DNA of 64,000 bases from Kordiimonas aquimaris (GTDB lineage: Bacteria; Pseudomonadota; Alphaproteobacteria; Sphingomonadales; Kordiimonadaceae): the NCBI RefSeq assembly GCF_025574485.1, contig NZ_JAOBPO010000001.1, positions 1,168,074-1,232,073 on the forward strand, given 5' to 3'. The translations under genes were made by a program, and so were the position numbers. The notes under the pieces were generated by a model. That model did no database searches and had not been told where the DNA came from. It worked only from the letters and a program-made list of their open reading frames with translations. Below are positions 52,577 through 60,806 of the stretch, one piece after another. Position 1 is the first letter of the stretch; each line of letters opens with the position of its first letter.

Positions 52577-53158
52577 TTAAAGAAGGTGTTCAGCAGGAAT
52601 GAGAATGGTTTCTCTGAGTTTTGCAACACCTCTCCTTATCCAGCTTTTCACGGTATTTCTTGGCGCATTCATCAACTCGCCGATTTCGTCATACGAATAC
52701 CCTTTGAAATAAGACAGAGTGACGGCTTTTTTCATATTCTCCGGTAGATTTTCAATTCCCGCCATAAGAACGTTCTGTGCTTCGTTGTTGGCTATTTCTT
52801 GAAATGGCGAAGGGTCTGCTGTTTCAACGTGTATTCCCTCGTCCTCAGGAACGGTATTCAGTTGTTTCTTGCGCAGATAGTCGATTGATAGATTACGCGT
52901 GATTGTTGCCAACCATGTTAAGACCGTACCTTTATCACTTTGGAATTTTTCTGCTTTTTGCCATGCAGTCACATACGCTTCTTGCAAAACTTCTTCCGCC
53001 AACTGACGAGTGGGCATTAGCCGCAAGGCAATGGAAAATAGTAGAGGGCTGGTTTCGGTATATAATTCTGAAAATGCGACTTCGTTACCGTTTTGTACTT
53101 TTACCATCAAAGTTTTTAGGTGCAAATTGCGGTCTGCTTTTGCTTGTGTTGACATCAT
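52577..53158 (-). CDS. ECF sigma factor (third in window)
   Basis: A 193-residue ECF sigma factor. Region 2: FSELYTETSPLLFSIALRLM, EEVLQEAYVTAWQKAEKF, TWLATITRNLSIDYLRKKQ. Region 4: LPENMKKAVTLSYFKGYSYD, EIGELMNAPRNTVKSWIRRG. It resembles the SigK-like factor at 37665 more than the RpoE-like one. It ends 2 bases from the convergent gspK. No anti-sigma gene adjoins it. It is divergent from the autotransporter gene, with 214 bases between, so it may control that gene or itself. Confidence 0.92.
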   Translation of the reverse strand: MMSTQAKADRNLHLKTLMVKVQNGNEVAFSELYTETSPLLFSIALRLMPTRQLAEEVLQEAYVTAWQKAEKFQSDKGTVLTWLATITRNLSIDYLRKKQLNTVPEDEGIHVETADPSPFQEIANNEAQNVLMAGIENLPENMKKAVTLSYFKGYSYDEIGELMNAPRNTVKSWIRRGVAKLRETILIPAEHLL

Positions 53159-53372
53159 TTTATGTAATCCGCTTTTGAAAAATTGGACCAGATACGCTTG
53201 GGTTTGAAGTTCAGATCACATTGATGAAAAAAAACTGCACCTTTTGGTTCTGAAAAATCGTTTAGCCCATCAGAGGCAACCGGTAACATCTATATTCGTG
53301 GGAAAATCCTGATTGATAGATTGTTTTCGGCATTGTCGCAAAAGTTCAAAATTTTGCTAATACAAAAAGGAA

Positions 53373-55031
53373 ATGATGATGGCAGTTTCGATTTCACGAA
53401 AAGCTGCAGCCTGTATTGCGGCCACAGTCGGCATGACAAACCAAGCATTGGGTGAACCTGAAACAATTATTGTGAACGGTGCAAACCCTTTGGTTGTGAA
53501 TGAGCTGCTTGATGCTAATGTTACAATTGAAGCTAACGGCGAACTAAGCGGTGCAGGCGGCATAACTGGATTGGTCACAAACAATGGTACAGTGGCTCCT
53601 GGCGAAGGCGGTATCGGCGGTTTTGTAATATTTAATGGCTTTCAGCAATCTAGTTCAGGTCTGTTGAATATTGATGTTTCTGATGTAAACGGAAACGACG
53701 ATCTATTAGTTTTTGGTACAATATCCCTTGGTGGTTCTGTTAGCCTAAACCCCATGCAGCACGGCGATGGTTTTTCTATCGGTGATACGCGTACCATTTT
53801 GTTGTCAGAAGAAAGTATCGAAGGTTCAATCACAGGCTTGACTGTCTCAAATGACCTTTTATCACGGGCTTTCATTCGACCATCTATTGCCGTTGATGGT
53901 AATCAATTGATTGTTTCATTTGATCAACTTTCTTTTGTGTCTAACAATTTTAACAGTAACCAAATCGCTATTGGTACCGCATTGGATGAAAGCTTGGGGC
54001 AAGCAAGCGGTGAACTGACTGAGTTTGCTGCAGACCTTGGATTGGTTTCTCTGGCAGAAACGGCTGCTCCGCTGGAGCAGCTGGTACCTGAAGGTGCAGC
54101 AGTACTGTCTACTGCCAGTATTCGATCTTCTCAAATGTTCCACGCTGAGGTTGAAAAACAGGCTGCGCGTGGTATTGACTCTGCTAAGACTGATGGATGG
54201 ATAGGCTGGGCATCGGCGTTTGGTGGGTTTGCTGAGAACTCTCGTCAAAATCAGGGCGCTGTTAGTGAATTTGATTATGATATTTACGGAGTTGTTGTAG
54301 GCGCAGACCGGTCTGTGGGTAAAAGTGGCAGGCTTGGTTTTGCAGTAGGCGTGTCCAAGGCAGAGATCGACATATCTGGTCAACCAAAAGAAGCTGAGCA
54401 AAAGTCTATTCAGGCGAGTGTCTATGTTACCTATTTTCAAGATAATTACCGGTTATCTGGTGCTTTAAGTGCAGGTTACAACGATATCGAAACTGAGCGT
54501 CATATCGCCTTTGCAAGTGGTACGCCTACTGTAACTGGTGATTCAGATGGTTATGTGTTTGCAGGTTCTACCGAGCTGGCATATCTCGATGATATCAATG
54601 ATATGCGCTTCGAAGGGTTTGTCGGATTTGATGTGCACTCGGCTCATCAGGATGGTTACTCAGAACGCGGTGCTGGCTCTTTAGGTTTTGACATTCGTAG
54701 CAAGACAGAGACATCTGTCCGTTCACGAGTGGGTGCTCGTGTTAACTTCTGGAAAGATGTTGCCAATACTAAGTTCAAGCCACATCTCAAAGCTGCTTGG
54801 GTACATGAATTCTCTTATGACGAGAATGAAGTCAGCGGACAATTCCGAGGCCTTAGCGCCACACGCTTTACAGTGGAAGGCGCTAGTCCTGCGGAAGATT
54901 TTGCCGAAATTGATGCTGGCTTCAACTATCAGCTAAGCCAAAATAGTGCAATGTACGCTGGTTATACAGGCCTTATTGGAAGCAATGAAACTGTTCATGG
55001 CTTCTCTGCCGGGTTTACTTTTGCCTGGTAA
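53373..55031 (+). CDS. Autotransporter (type Va)
   Basis: A 552-residue autotransporter. The signal peptide is about residues 1-27 (ending NQALG). A short beta-helical passenger to about residue 210 has GELSGAGGITGLVTNNGTVA and QSSSGLLNIDVSDVNGNDDL. A linker and the autotransporter beta-barrel at about 275-552 follow (GWIGWASAFGGFAENSRQNQ, VVVGADRSVGKSGRLGFAVG, FVGFDVHSAHQDGYSERGAG). It ends FTFAW. A passenger of about 180 residues is short for the class. AAAAAGG precedes three consecutive ATGs; the third (53379) has the best spacing. Confidence 0.9.
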   Translation: MMMAVSISRKAAACIAATVGMTNQALGEPETIIVNGANPLVVNELLDANVTIEANGELSGAGGITGLVTNNGTVAPGEGGIGGFVIFNGFQQSSSGLLNIDVSDVNGNDDLLVFGTISLGGSVSLNPMQHGDGFSIGDTRTILLSEESIEGSITGLTVSNDLLSRAFIRPSIAVDGNQLIVSFDQLSFVSNNFNSNQIAIGTALDESLGQASGELTEFAADLGLVSLAETAAPLEQLVPEGAAVLSTASIRSSQMFHAEVEKQAARGIDSAKTDGWIGWASAFGGFAENSRQNQGAVSEFDYDIYGVVVGADRSVGKSGRLGFAVGVSKAEIDISGQPKEAEQKSIQASVYVTYFQDNYRLSGALSAGYNDIETERHIAFASGTPTVTGDSDGYVFAGSTELAYLDDINDMRFEGFVGFDVHSAHQDGYSERGAGSLGFDIRSKTETSVRSRVGARVNFWKDVANTKFKPHLKAAWVHEFSYDENEVSGQFRGLSATRFTVEGASPAEDFAEIDAGFNYQLSQNSAMYAGYTGLIGSNETVHGFSAGFTFAW

Positions 55032-55041
55032 ACAATACTGG

Positions 55042-55122
55042 CTGGCATCCCTTTCCCCCTTTGCCAGCTTTGGCTGCTCCTCCAATGCAATTTCTATGTT
55101 GTTTGTGTTGGGGGAGCTTTTC
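55042..55122 (+). terminator. Possible terminator after the autotransporter
   Basis: CTGGCA/TGCCAG (55042-55067) forms a short stem. It is followed by a larger hairpin of GCTCCTCC with GGGGGAGC (55076-55117) ending in TTTT. The long 26-base loop makes this a weak candidate. Confidence 0.35.
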
Positions 55123-55223
55123 ATTTCACGCACATAATATTTGGCGCTGCACCCCGCAGTTACAGAAACGCGTATCGTTAAACACAGTATGATGAGGGCC
55201 TCTGGCTCAAAGAATTTGAGGAC

Positions 55224-55829
55224 ATGAATATGAACAAAATTTTTACAACTGAACAAGCGGCGTCTCGCCGTACCTTTTTGCGGCGCTCAAGCGGTGCCGT
55301 TTTGTCTGCTTCTGCCATTGGTGCGCTATCTGGTGTTGGTTCAATGGCGCTTGCCGGAAAAGTTTCTGCCGATGATATGTCGCAGGATGTGGCTATTCTA
55401 AACGTTGCACTTGGGCTGGAACATGAAGGTATTGCTGCATATCAGCTCGGCGCAGAAAGCGGGCTTCTCACTAAAGGCGTTTTGGACGTTGCTGTAGAAT
55501 TTCAATCTCACCATAAAGAGCACCGTGATGCATTGATTGGCGCTATCCAATCAATGGGCGGCAAGCCAGTTGAAGCGAAGAAGCTATCTCGCTACGCGAA
55601 AGACCTGAATGCAAAAACTTTAAAATCTCAAGGTGATATTTTGAAATTGGCTGTAAAGCTGGAGCTTGGTGCTGCTAATGCGTACCTTGGTGTTATTCCG
55701 TCATTCAGCAATTCTGATCTTGGTCAGATTGCGGCACGTTTGGCTGCTGACGAGACCATGCACTGGACAGCGCTTACATCTGCACTCGGTATGGCTCTTC
55801 CAAGTAAAGCGCTGACATTCGGTGCATAA
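55224..55829 (+). CDS. Tat-exported ferritin-like protein
   Basis: A 201-residue periplasmic protein of the ferritin-like-2 group. The twin-arginine signal SRRTFLRRSSG (14-24) is followed by a hydrophobic stretch and likely cleavage near SMALAG. The mature part has paired helices with Glu/His that could bind metal: LEHEGIAAYQLGAESGLL, FQSHHKEHRDALIGAI, LELGAANAYLG and ADETMHWTALTSA. Tat export suggests folding with metal before transport. It is followed 48 bases later by a cytochrome c gene, hinting at a shared redox role. GAGGA supports the second ATG (55230). Confidence 0.9.
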   Translation: MNMNKIFTTEQAASRRTFLRRSSGAVLSASAIGALSGVGSMALAGKVSADDMSQDVAILNVALGLEHEGIAAYQLGAESGLLTKGVLDVAVEFQSHHKEHRDALIGAIQSMGGKPVEAKKLSRYAKDLNAKTLKSQGDILKLAVKLELGAANAYLGVIPSFSNSDLGQIAARLAADETMHWTALTSALGMALPSKALTFGA

Positions 55830-55877
55830 CAAATAGATTTTGCTCGCTCTCCATTGGCATAACTTAATGAGGTTCTA

Positions 55878-56258
55878 ATGCGCTATTCATTTAGGATGTT
55901 TTTTCTTGCATGTTTGTTGTCATTAAACTTGGCTATTGCACAGCAGCAGGTGGTTGCAAATGATGTGGAGAGGGGAGAGAAATTATATAGCAGGCGTTGC
56001 GGCGCCTGCCATTCCATTGACGTCAATAGGATAGGTCCAAAACACCGCGGGCTTTTGGGGCGGACGGCTGGTAGTTTAACAGACTATGATTATTCGGATG
56101 CGCTGTCGCATTCATCCGTTGTTTGGACAAAAGAAACATTAAATGCTTGGTTGGAAAACCCTCAGGCATTGATTCCGGGCCAGAAGATGGGGTTTCGTCT
56201 AAAAAAGGAGGATGAGCGCCAAGATATTATCGCTTATCTCGTTAGGTTGAAGGATTAG
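55878..56258 (+). CDS. Class I cytochrome c
   Basis: A 126-residue periplasmic cytochrome c of the c2/cyt c-550 type. The signal peptide runs to about residue 21 (ALAIA-like, NLAIAQQ). The haem-binding CGACH is at 41-45, preceded by GEKLYSRRC, and the Met ligand lies in IPGQKMGFR near residue 104. Conserved RIGPKHRGLLGR and DIIAYL complete the fold. It probably carries electrons in the periplasm and may serve the ferritin-like protein upstream. AGG lies about 6 bases before the ATG. Confidence 0.94.
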   Translation: MRYSFRMFFLACLLSLNLAIAQQQVVANDVERGEKLYSRRCGACHSIDVNRIGPKHRGLLGRTAGSLTDYDYSDALSHSSVVWTKETLNAWLENPQALIPGQKMGFRLKKEDERQDIIAYLVRLKD

Positions 56259-56475
56259 GTGCGTTTTTATTCCTGTTCATACTCTTTAGACTTATGTTGT
56301 GAGGTTGAATCAAGAGAGAACTGTGATTTCATTTGAGGTGATGAACTAGGAGTATATCGGTAACCTTTAAGAACATCTGTCGAGTCAAGTGGACCTGAAT
56401 TCTTTCTAAAAAAACGTATATTTAAGTTGGATGGCGCATCCTTCTAACAGAATAAAATTGCGAAAAGCTTGATTG

Positions 56476-56610
56476 ATGAAGAATTTTCCGCAGCTTATTG
56501 TAACCATATTAATGGTAGTTTTGCCTTTGTCTATCAGTGCTGCTGAAGGCGTCTTGGAGCAGTACGAGCAAGATGTTATTGCCTTTGTCTCGAAGCAATT
56601 AAAAGAATAG
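56476..56610 (+). CDS. Small secreted peptide or gene fragment
   Basis: A 44-codon open frame. A convincing signal peptide (PQLIVTILMVVLPLSISAAE, cleavage near ISA-AE) is followed by about 22 mature residues ending AFVSKQLKE. After the TAG the frame continues for 11 sense codons (IKHSFQIKADL) before another stop. It could therefore be the remnant of a longer periplasmic protein with a nonsense mutation. No ribosome site stands out. I do not recognise the family. Confidence 0.4.
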   Translation: MKNFPQLIVTILMVVLPLSISAAEGVLEQYEQDVIAFVSKQLKE

Positions 56611-56906
56611 ATTAAACACAGTTTTCAGATTAAAGCTGATCTCTAGGATTTGTGCTCATAGCCTCGATTTATCTTGGCCAATTTTCATACTCATCTGAGT
56701 TTATTCGTTTGCCTGTGATGATGTATGTTAGATGTTTGCTGTCGCCTCGTAGTGTTGAGGAATTATCGCCGTCGTTGCTATTACGATTACAAACTGAAAA
56801 TGCTGAAACACTCTAATATTCAATTTCATTCAGTAATACGAGCCTTGCAGGCTCATGACTCTGAATGTTGGATGCTGAGCCTTATGGCTCTGATACTTGG
56901 CTGTGG

Positions 56907-56990
56907 TTTCCCAGTATTTTCCTTGTTAAGCACGGAAAAATGCAGAGATTTGTTAGCAGCAGACTGTCTCCACCGCCATTTTATCTTTTG
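56907..56990 (+). repeat. Dispersed degenerate repeat, copy B
   Basis: Begins TTTCCCAGTATTTTCCTTGT, contains TGCAGAGATTTGTT and GCAGACTGTCTCCACCGCCA, and ends in TCTTTTG. It aligns end to end with copy A at 31814-31897 in the same orientation. Just upstream are two short near-palindromes (GAGCCTTGCAGGCTC and GAGCCTTATGGCTC), which copy A lacks. Confidence 0.6.
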
Positions 56991-57263
56991 AAAAAAATCT
57001 CTCTACAATTGATCAATGTGGAAGCCACGATTTATCAAGGGCTTGTCTGACATTTTCAGCCTAATCTTGTTCTTATTTGAGTCTTTGATAAGCCAAATAA
57101 GCATGGTGATAACCGTGCATTTCTCTGCTTAGTATGTTGTTATATATCTTGCCTCATACCTATGATTCGACATGTCTCTTCCTAAAAAGGTAACGCTTAT
57201 ATGAGTGTCTTTGTAATAGTAGCAATAGCCGGTACTTATTGTCCGCTTCTGGCTGCAAGCATT

Positions 57264-57306
57264 AAAAGAGCCCCGGAACCCAATAGGGTCCCAGGGCTCT
57301 TTTAAT
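57264..57306 (-). terminator. Bidirectional rho-independent terminator
   Basis: AAAAGAGCCCC, then GGAACCC, loop AAT, AGGGTCC and AGGGCTCTTTT form a long GC-rich stem of about 18 pairs with A- and T-runs on either side. It sits about 30 bases after the stop of the minus-strand hybrid kinase and would terminate it. The flanks also allow termination from the plus side. Confidence 0.85.
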
Positions 57307-57337
57307 TGGTACGAAGGCAGGCGAATGAATATATTGG

Positions 57338-59899
57338 TTAAGGCATTAGTTTAGTTGTTTTGGGTATAAGCTTCTGCAGTTCATGTTGTATGACGTCAGG
57401 TGCAACAGGTTTGTGGAAATACCGAAACCCTGATCTTTTTAAAACCATTAGATCATTTGGCGCAGTCGCACCGGTAATTATAATTGCCGGCGTATTAGCA
57501 AATCGTTCTCGGATGTTTGATATGACATCCAAGCCCGTAACCTGAGGGCCAAGGTAGTAATCGGTTGCAATCAGATCAGGCTGCCCCAAGTCATCAAGAG
57601 TATCAATCGCTGCTTCTAGTGAAGAAACACCCCTTGCGGCATGCCCCCAGTCCCTGAACATATGTACAAGCGCCTCGCAGGCATCTTTGCTATCATCTAC
57701 AACAAGGATAACTAGTCTTTGTTGTGTCGGCTGTGGTTCTTTTTTACTGTCTTGGTTTTCTTTAACTGCAGGAATTGATGGAATGGCGGTAAGCACACTG
57801 ACTGAAAATATTGTACCCATATCAGGCTCTGACTTAACCTCAATATTCATGTCCATTAAGGCACAAAGTTCCCGAACGATTGATAGTCCCAAGCCCAAAC
57901 CACCGTGTCGTGTTTTTTTGCTAATTTCCAGTTGCACATAACGATCAAAAATATGTGCGATTTCATCACTTGGTATACCATGCCCATTGTCCGCCACTAT
58001 AAATTTTACATTCTCGCCGTGCCGCTTAACCCCCATTAGAACGTGCCCGCCAGGTGATGCTTTGATTGCGTTGGCAACGAGGTTTCCTAAAACACGCTTT
58101 AAATACTTGGCATCAGCCCGTACGTGGTGAGAGCTGTGGCATATGCGAAGGTCAACGTTGTTTTGCTGGGCGATAGGTTGCAGCGTGTTTTTTAGTTCTT
58201 CAAAGAGCGTGCTAACGGACGTAGTGTTCATACTGACATTAATTGTCTTGGCTTCTAGTTGTGACGCTTCAAGCATTGTTTCCAGCATATCGGATAATGA
58301 GCCAATTAACTGCTCCTGCTTGCCCGCGATGGTTGTTAAATTGGTGTTTGAGCCCACAGTTTTCTTCAGGTTCTGATTGAATATGCTGAGTGCCTGAACG
58401 GGTTGCCTGAGGTCATGGCTGGCAGCAGACATAAAGTTAACTTTCTCGCGGGCACTTTTCTCTGCGGCACTTTGCGCGGCTTGCGCTTCTTTTGTTCGTG
58501 CTTTTACTCGTTCATCCAGAGTTGCGTTGAAGGTTTGCAGGTTATCTGTGAGTGCAAGGGACTTCTCGTATAATTTACGAGAGCGTGCACTAAGTGCAAT
58601 TGCATGACCTATTGATATAAGTAGAAAGCCAAAAGGCATAAGATCAGAAAATGACGAAGGCCGAAGATTGAAGGCATGCAAATAATGCAGTCCGTCATTT
58701 ACAGCGGTTGCAAGAAACAAAGCAGTGAAGATCACGATTGCACCTGCGCCGCTACGCTTTTTCCACCATGCTTTGACAATAGCATACTGGTTATAAAACA
58801 AGATCAGGACTGCAAAAATGATGAAGGTATCTTGTAGGCTTGTATATACATGCACCGGGAGAAAAATAACGCTAAGTATGAAAGGAGCAGACCCCCAGTA
58901 AGTGATACGTTTGATATATTTGGGAAATTCATCGGGAAATATACTGGCAAGGAAAGTCAAATATGCAGTAGACGCAGAATATAGTGTCAAATAAACAAGG
59001 AATTTGTCGCTGAATTGAGGGAAATCAGGAAAAATTCTGAACAGGATTGTGTTCAATGTTGCCAATCGTACAATCACGATTGTCACAAGCATACAGTACC
59101 AGAAGAGGGACCAGTCCTGTCCACCGCGAAAGCCTCTGAAAAAATACGCCAGGTGGAAGATAAGAAGTGAGCTTAATGCACCGAGCACAAACAGATATGA
59201 AAGGTCGTATCCTCGTGCTTCCTGTTCCATCGCTTCGCTGGGCTGAATAATGGGAGGGCGTAAAATTCCCCCAGCAGCATGTTCAAAGTTAGAAACAATC
59301 AGATTGATAGTAACTTCACCAGATAACGGTAGCGGTACACGGCGTTCCAAATAGAATGCCTGTGATTTTTCTTGCCGTTCAGCTATTTGGCCGTTTGACG
59401 CAATCAGCTGTCCATTGATCCATAGTTCGTACGCAGAATATGGAGTCTGTAATTTTAAACTTAAGGGAAGATTATTTTCAGTGATTATAAGTTTCTTGCG
59501 ATATGAAGCAACGCCGAATCCAGACGGCCATCCATTCCTTTCCGCTAATTCATTTGGCTGATTATGCCAACGATCAGGAAACATAATGGTTTCGTCGTTA
59601 TATTGGGCATCGAACTCGTCTGGGCGAACAATTTTATGACGGATGACTTGCCATGGCCCGTCAAGAGAAATGCTTTCTCTCTGGTCTGTCAGGCTCAATT
59701 CTAAAGGAATGTGTTCAAATGTGCCGTTTTCTGCAGCAATAGTGATGGAATTCACAAACACCAGAATACAAAGCATAAAGGCATAGTGCATCAGTCGGGC
59801 TGTTTTTGTCTTAAGAGAAAGGGCAAAGGAGTATGACGCTATACGGCACTTTACATTACCTTTTATCATTGCCTTGGAGCTCATAGCAAAAAACGCCAC
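57338..59899 (-). CDS. 7TMR-DISM hybrid sensor histidine kinase/response regulator
   Basis: An 853-residue sensor. A signal/anchor segment lies near residues 37-55. A periplasmic DISMED2-like beta-sandwich follows (SISLDGPWQVIRHK, FGVASYRKKLIITE), then a seven-helix 7TMR-DISM region from about 235 to 440 and a coiled coil (AQAAQSAAEKSAREKVNFMS). The H-box SHDLRQPVQAL has its phospho-His near residue 490. The ATPase domain has VADNGHGIPSDE near 638 and GGLGLGLSIV near 668. A C-terminal receiver begins ILVVDDSKDA near 730, with phospho-Asp in ATDYYLGPQ near 779. It is divergent from a NarL-type regulator, its likely partner. The GTG start is uncertain; several ATGs follow. Confidence 0.92.
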   Translation of the reverse strand: MAFFAMSSKAMIKGNVKCRIASYSFALSLKTKTARLMHYAFMLCILVFVNSITIAAENGTFEHIPLELSLTDQRESISLDGPWQVIRHKIVRPDEFDAQYNDETIMFPDRWHNQPNELAERNGWPSGFGVASYRKKLIITENNLPLSLKLQTPYSAYELWINGQLIASNGQIAERQEKSQAFYLERRVPLPLSGEVTINLIVSNFEHAAGGILRPPIIQPSEAMEQEARGYDLSYLFVLGALSSLLIFHLAYFFRGFRGGQDWSLFWYCMLVTIVIVRLATLNTILFRIFPDFPQFSDKFLVYLTLYSASTAYLTFLASIFPDEFPKYIKRITYWGSAPFILSVIFLPVHVYTSLQDTFIIFAVLILFYNQYAIVKAWWKKRSGAGAIVIFTALFLATAVNDGLHYLHAFNLRPSSFSDLMPFGFLLISIGHAIALSARSRKLYEKSLALTDNLQTFNATLDERVKARTKEAQAAQSAAEKSAREKVNFMSAASHDLRQPVQALSIFNQNLKKTVGSNTNLTTIAGKQEQLIGSLSDMLETMLEASQLEAKTINVSMNTTSVSTLFEELKNTLQPIAQQNNVDLRICHSSHHVRADAKYLKRVLGNLVANAIKASPGGHVLMGVKRHGENVKFIVADNGHGIPSDEIAHIFDRYVQLEISKKTRHGGLGLGLSIVRELCALMDMNIEVKSEPDMGTIFSVSVLTAIPSIPAVKENQDSKKEPQPTQQRLVILVVDDSKDACEALVHMFRDWGHAARGVSSLEAAIDTLDDLGQPDLIATDYYLGPQVTGLDVISNIRERFANTPAIIITGATAPNDLMVLKRSGFRYFHKPVAPDVIQHELQKLIPKTTKLMP

Positions 59900-59998
59900 G
59901 AATTATTTACATTCCCTGTAATCATATTGAATGTAGTATAAACAACTAGCTTGCTGATTCTACAGGTGTTTTGAACTACTATGTTTGTATGTTTTTGA

Positions 59999-60625
59999 AT
60001 GGATACTGTGTCCCAGAACATAGTTGTTGCTGACGACCATGCTTTAATTCTTGAAGGCATGGTTTCTCTGCTTGGAAAGCTTGATGGGGTTGGTTCTGTT
60101 TCCAGCGCTGTTGACGGAAGGCAGGCACTTGATTTTCTGATCGACCAATCGATCGACATTGTAATACTGGATATAAACTTACCAGGGCTTTCCGGTGTTG
60201 ATGTTGCTCGAGAAATTCGTAAGAGAAAATTATCGACACGTATCATTTTAATGACCGGTGAAGTGTCTGAAGACAGAGCCGCAGTTCTCATTAACGAGCT
60301 ATCTCTGGACGCCTTTTTATTCAAAACATCGAATATGAACCAGTTTGAGCAAGCTGTGAGAGCTGTATTAAACCAAGATAGTTTCTTCCCGCCAGATGTA
60401 ACTGATGCCCTGAACCGCGTTGAGAACGCCGCAATGCAATTGAGCAACCGCGAAGTGCAGGTTGTTAGAATGATTGGCGAAGGACATACCTCCGAAAGCG
60501 CAGCAAATGTTCTCGGCATAAGCCCTCATACTGTTCGAAAACACCGTGAAAATATCAAAAGAAAGCTTGGCATAGGTACAGTCGCTGAACTGTCTTCATA
60601 TGCGCACCGAAACCAGCTTTTCTAA
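59999..60625 (+). CDS. NarL/LuxR-type response regulator
   Basis: A 208-residue response regulator. The receiver domain has ADDHALILEGM with acidic residues 12-13, the phospho-acceptor Asp in IVILDINLPGLSG near residue 58 and ILMTGEVSED. The LuxR-type helix-turn-helix lies near 150-195 (LSNREVQVVRMIGEGHTSES, ANVLGISPHTVRKHRENIKR). Note that the usual receiver Lys lies in FLFKTSN. It is divergent from the hybrid kinase with 99 bases between, so the pair probably forms one phosphorelay. The RTX gene 180 bases downstream might be a target. Confidence 0.93.
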   Translation: MDTVSQNIVVADDHALILEGMVSLLGKLDGVGSVSSAVDGRQALDFLIDQSIDIVILDINLPGLSGVDVAREIRKRKLSTRIILMTGEVSEDRAAVLINELSLDAFLFKTSNMNQFEQAVRAVLNQDSFFPPDVTDALNRVENAAMQLSNREVQVVRMIGEGHTSESAANVLGISPHTVRKHRENIKRKLGIGTVAELSSYAHRNQLF

Positions 60626-60664
60626 TTAATTAGCCAATACTGCAGTTAGTTCACCAGCTTGTAT

Positions 60665-60682
60665 ATACGCACATCTGCGTAT
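60665..60682. promoter_or_regulatory. Inverted repeat between the response regulator and the RTX gene
   Basis: ATACGCA then CATC then TGCGTAT gives a 7-bp perfect inverted repeat, 40 bases after the regulator stop and 125 bases before the RTX start. It has no T-run, so an operator is likelier than a terminator. LuxR-type regulators bind such dyads, but this pairing is only a guess. Confidence 0.4.
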
Positions 60683-60806
60683 GGCTCGATTTCATATTCA
60701 ATTCCATCATTTGCTGCATTCGTAGAGCACTTCCACGAAATGTGAGGATTCGGGAAGCCATTGTAGGTCTGTCTCTTCACTAGAATAAATGAATACAGGG
60801 AACCGC

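Larger units (their letters stand above)
56259..57337. other. Long intergenic region with a small ORF, a repeat and a terminator
   Basis: About 1,080 bases between the cytochrome c gene and the hybrid kinase gene. It holds a 44-codon secreted ORF (56476-56610), copy B of the dispersed repeat (56907-56990) and a strong terminator (57264-57306). The remaining open frames (56725-57050) overlap the repeat and look like chance. The region appears to be decayed sequence. Confidence 0.5.

Noticed and set aside
59881..60519. Minus-strand 212-codon open frame
   Set aside because: Antisense to the NarL-type response regulator, which has complete receiver and HTH motifs.
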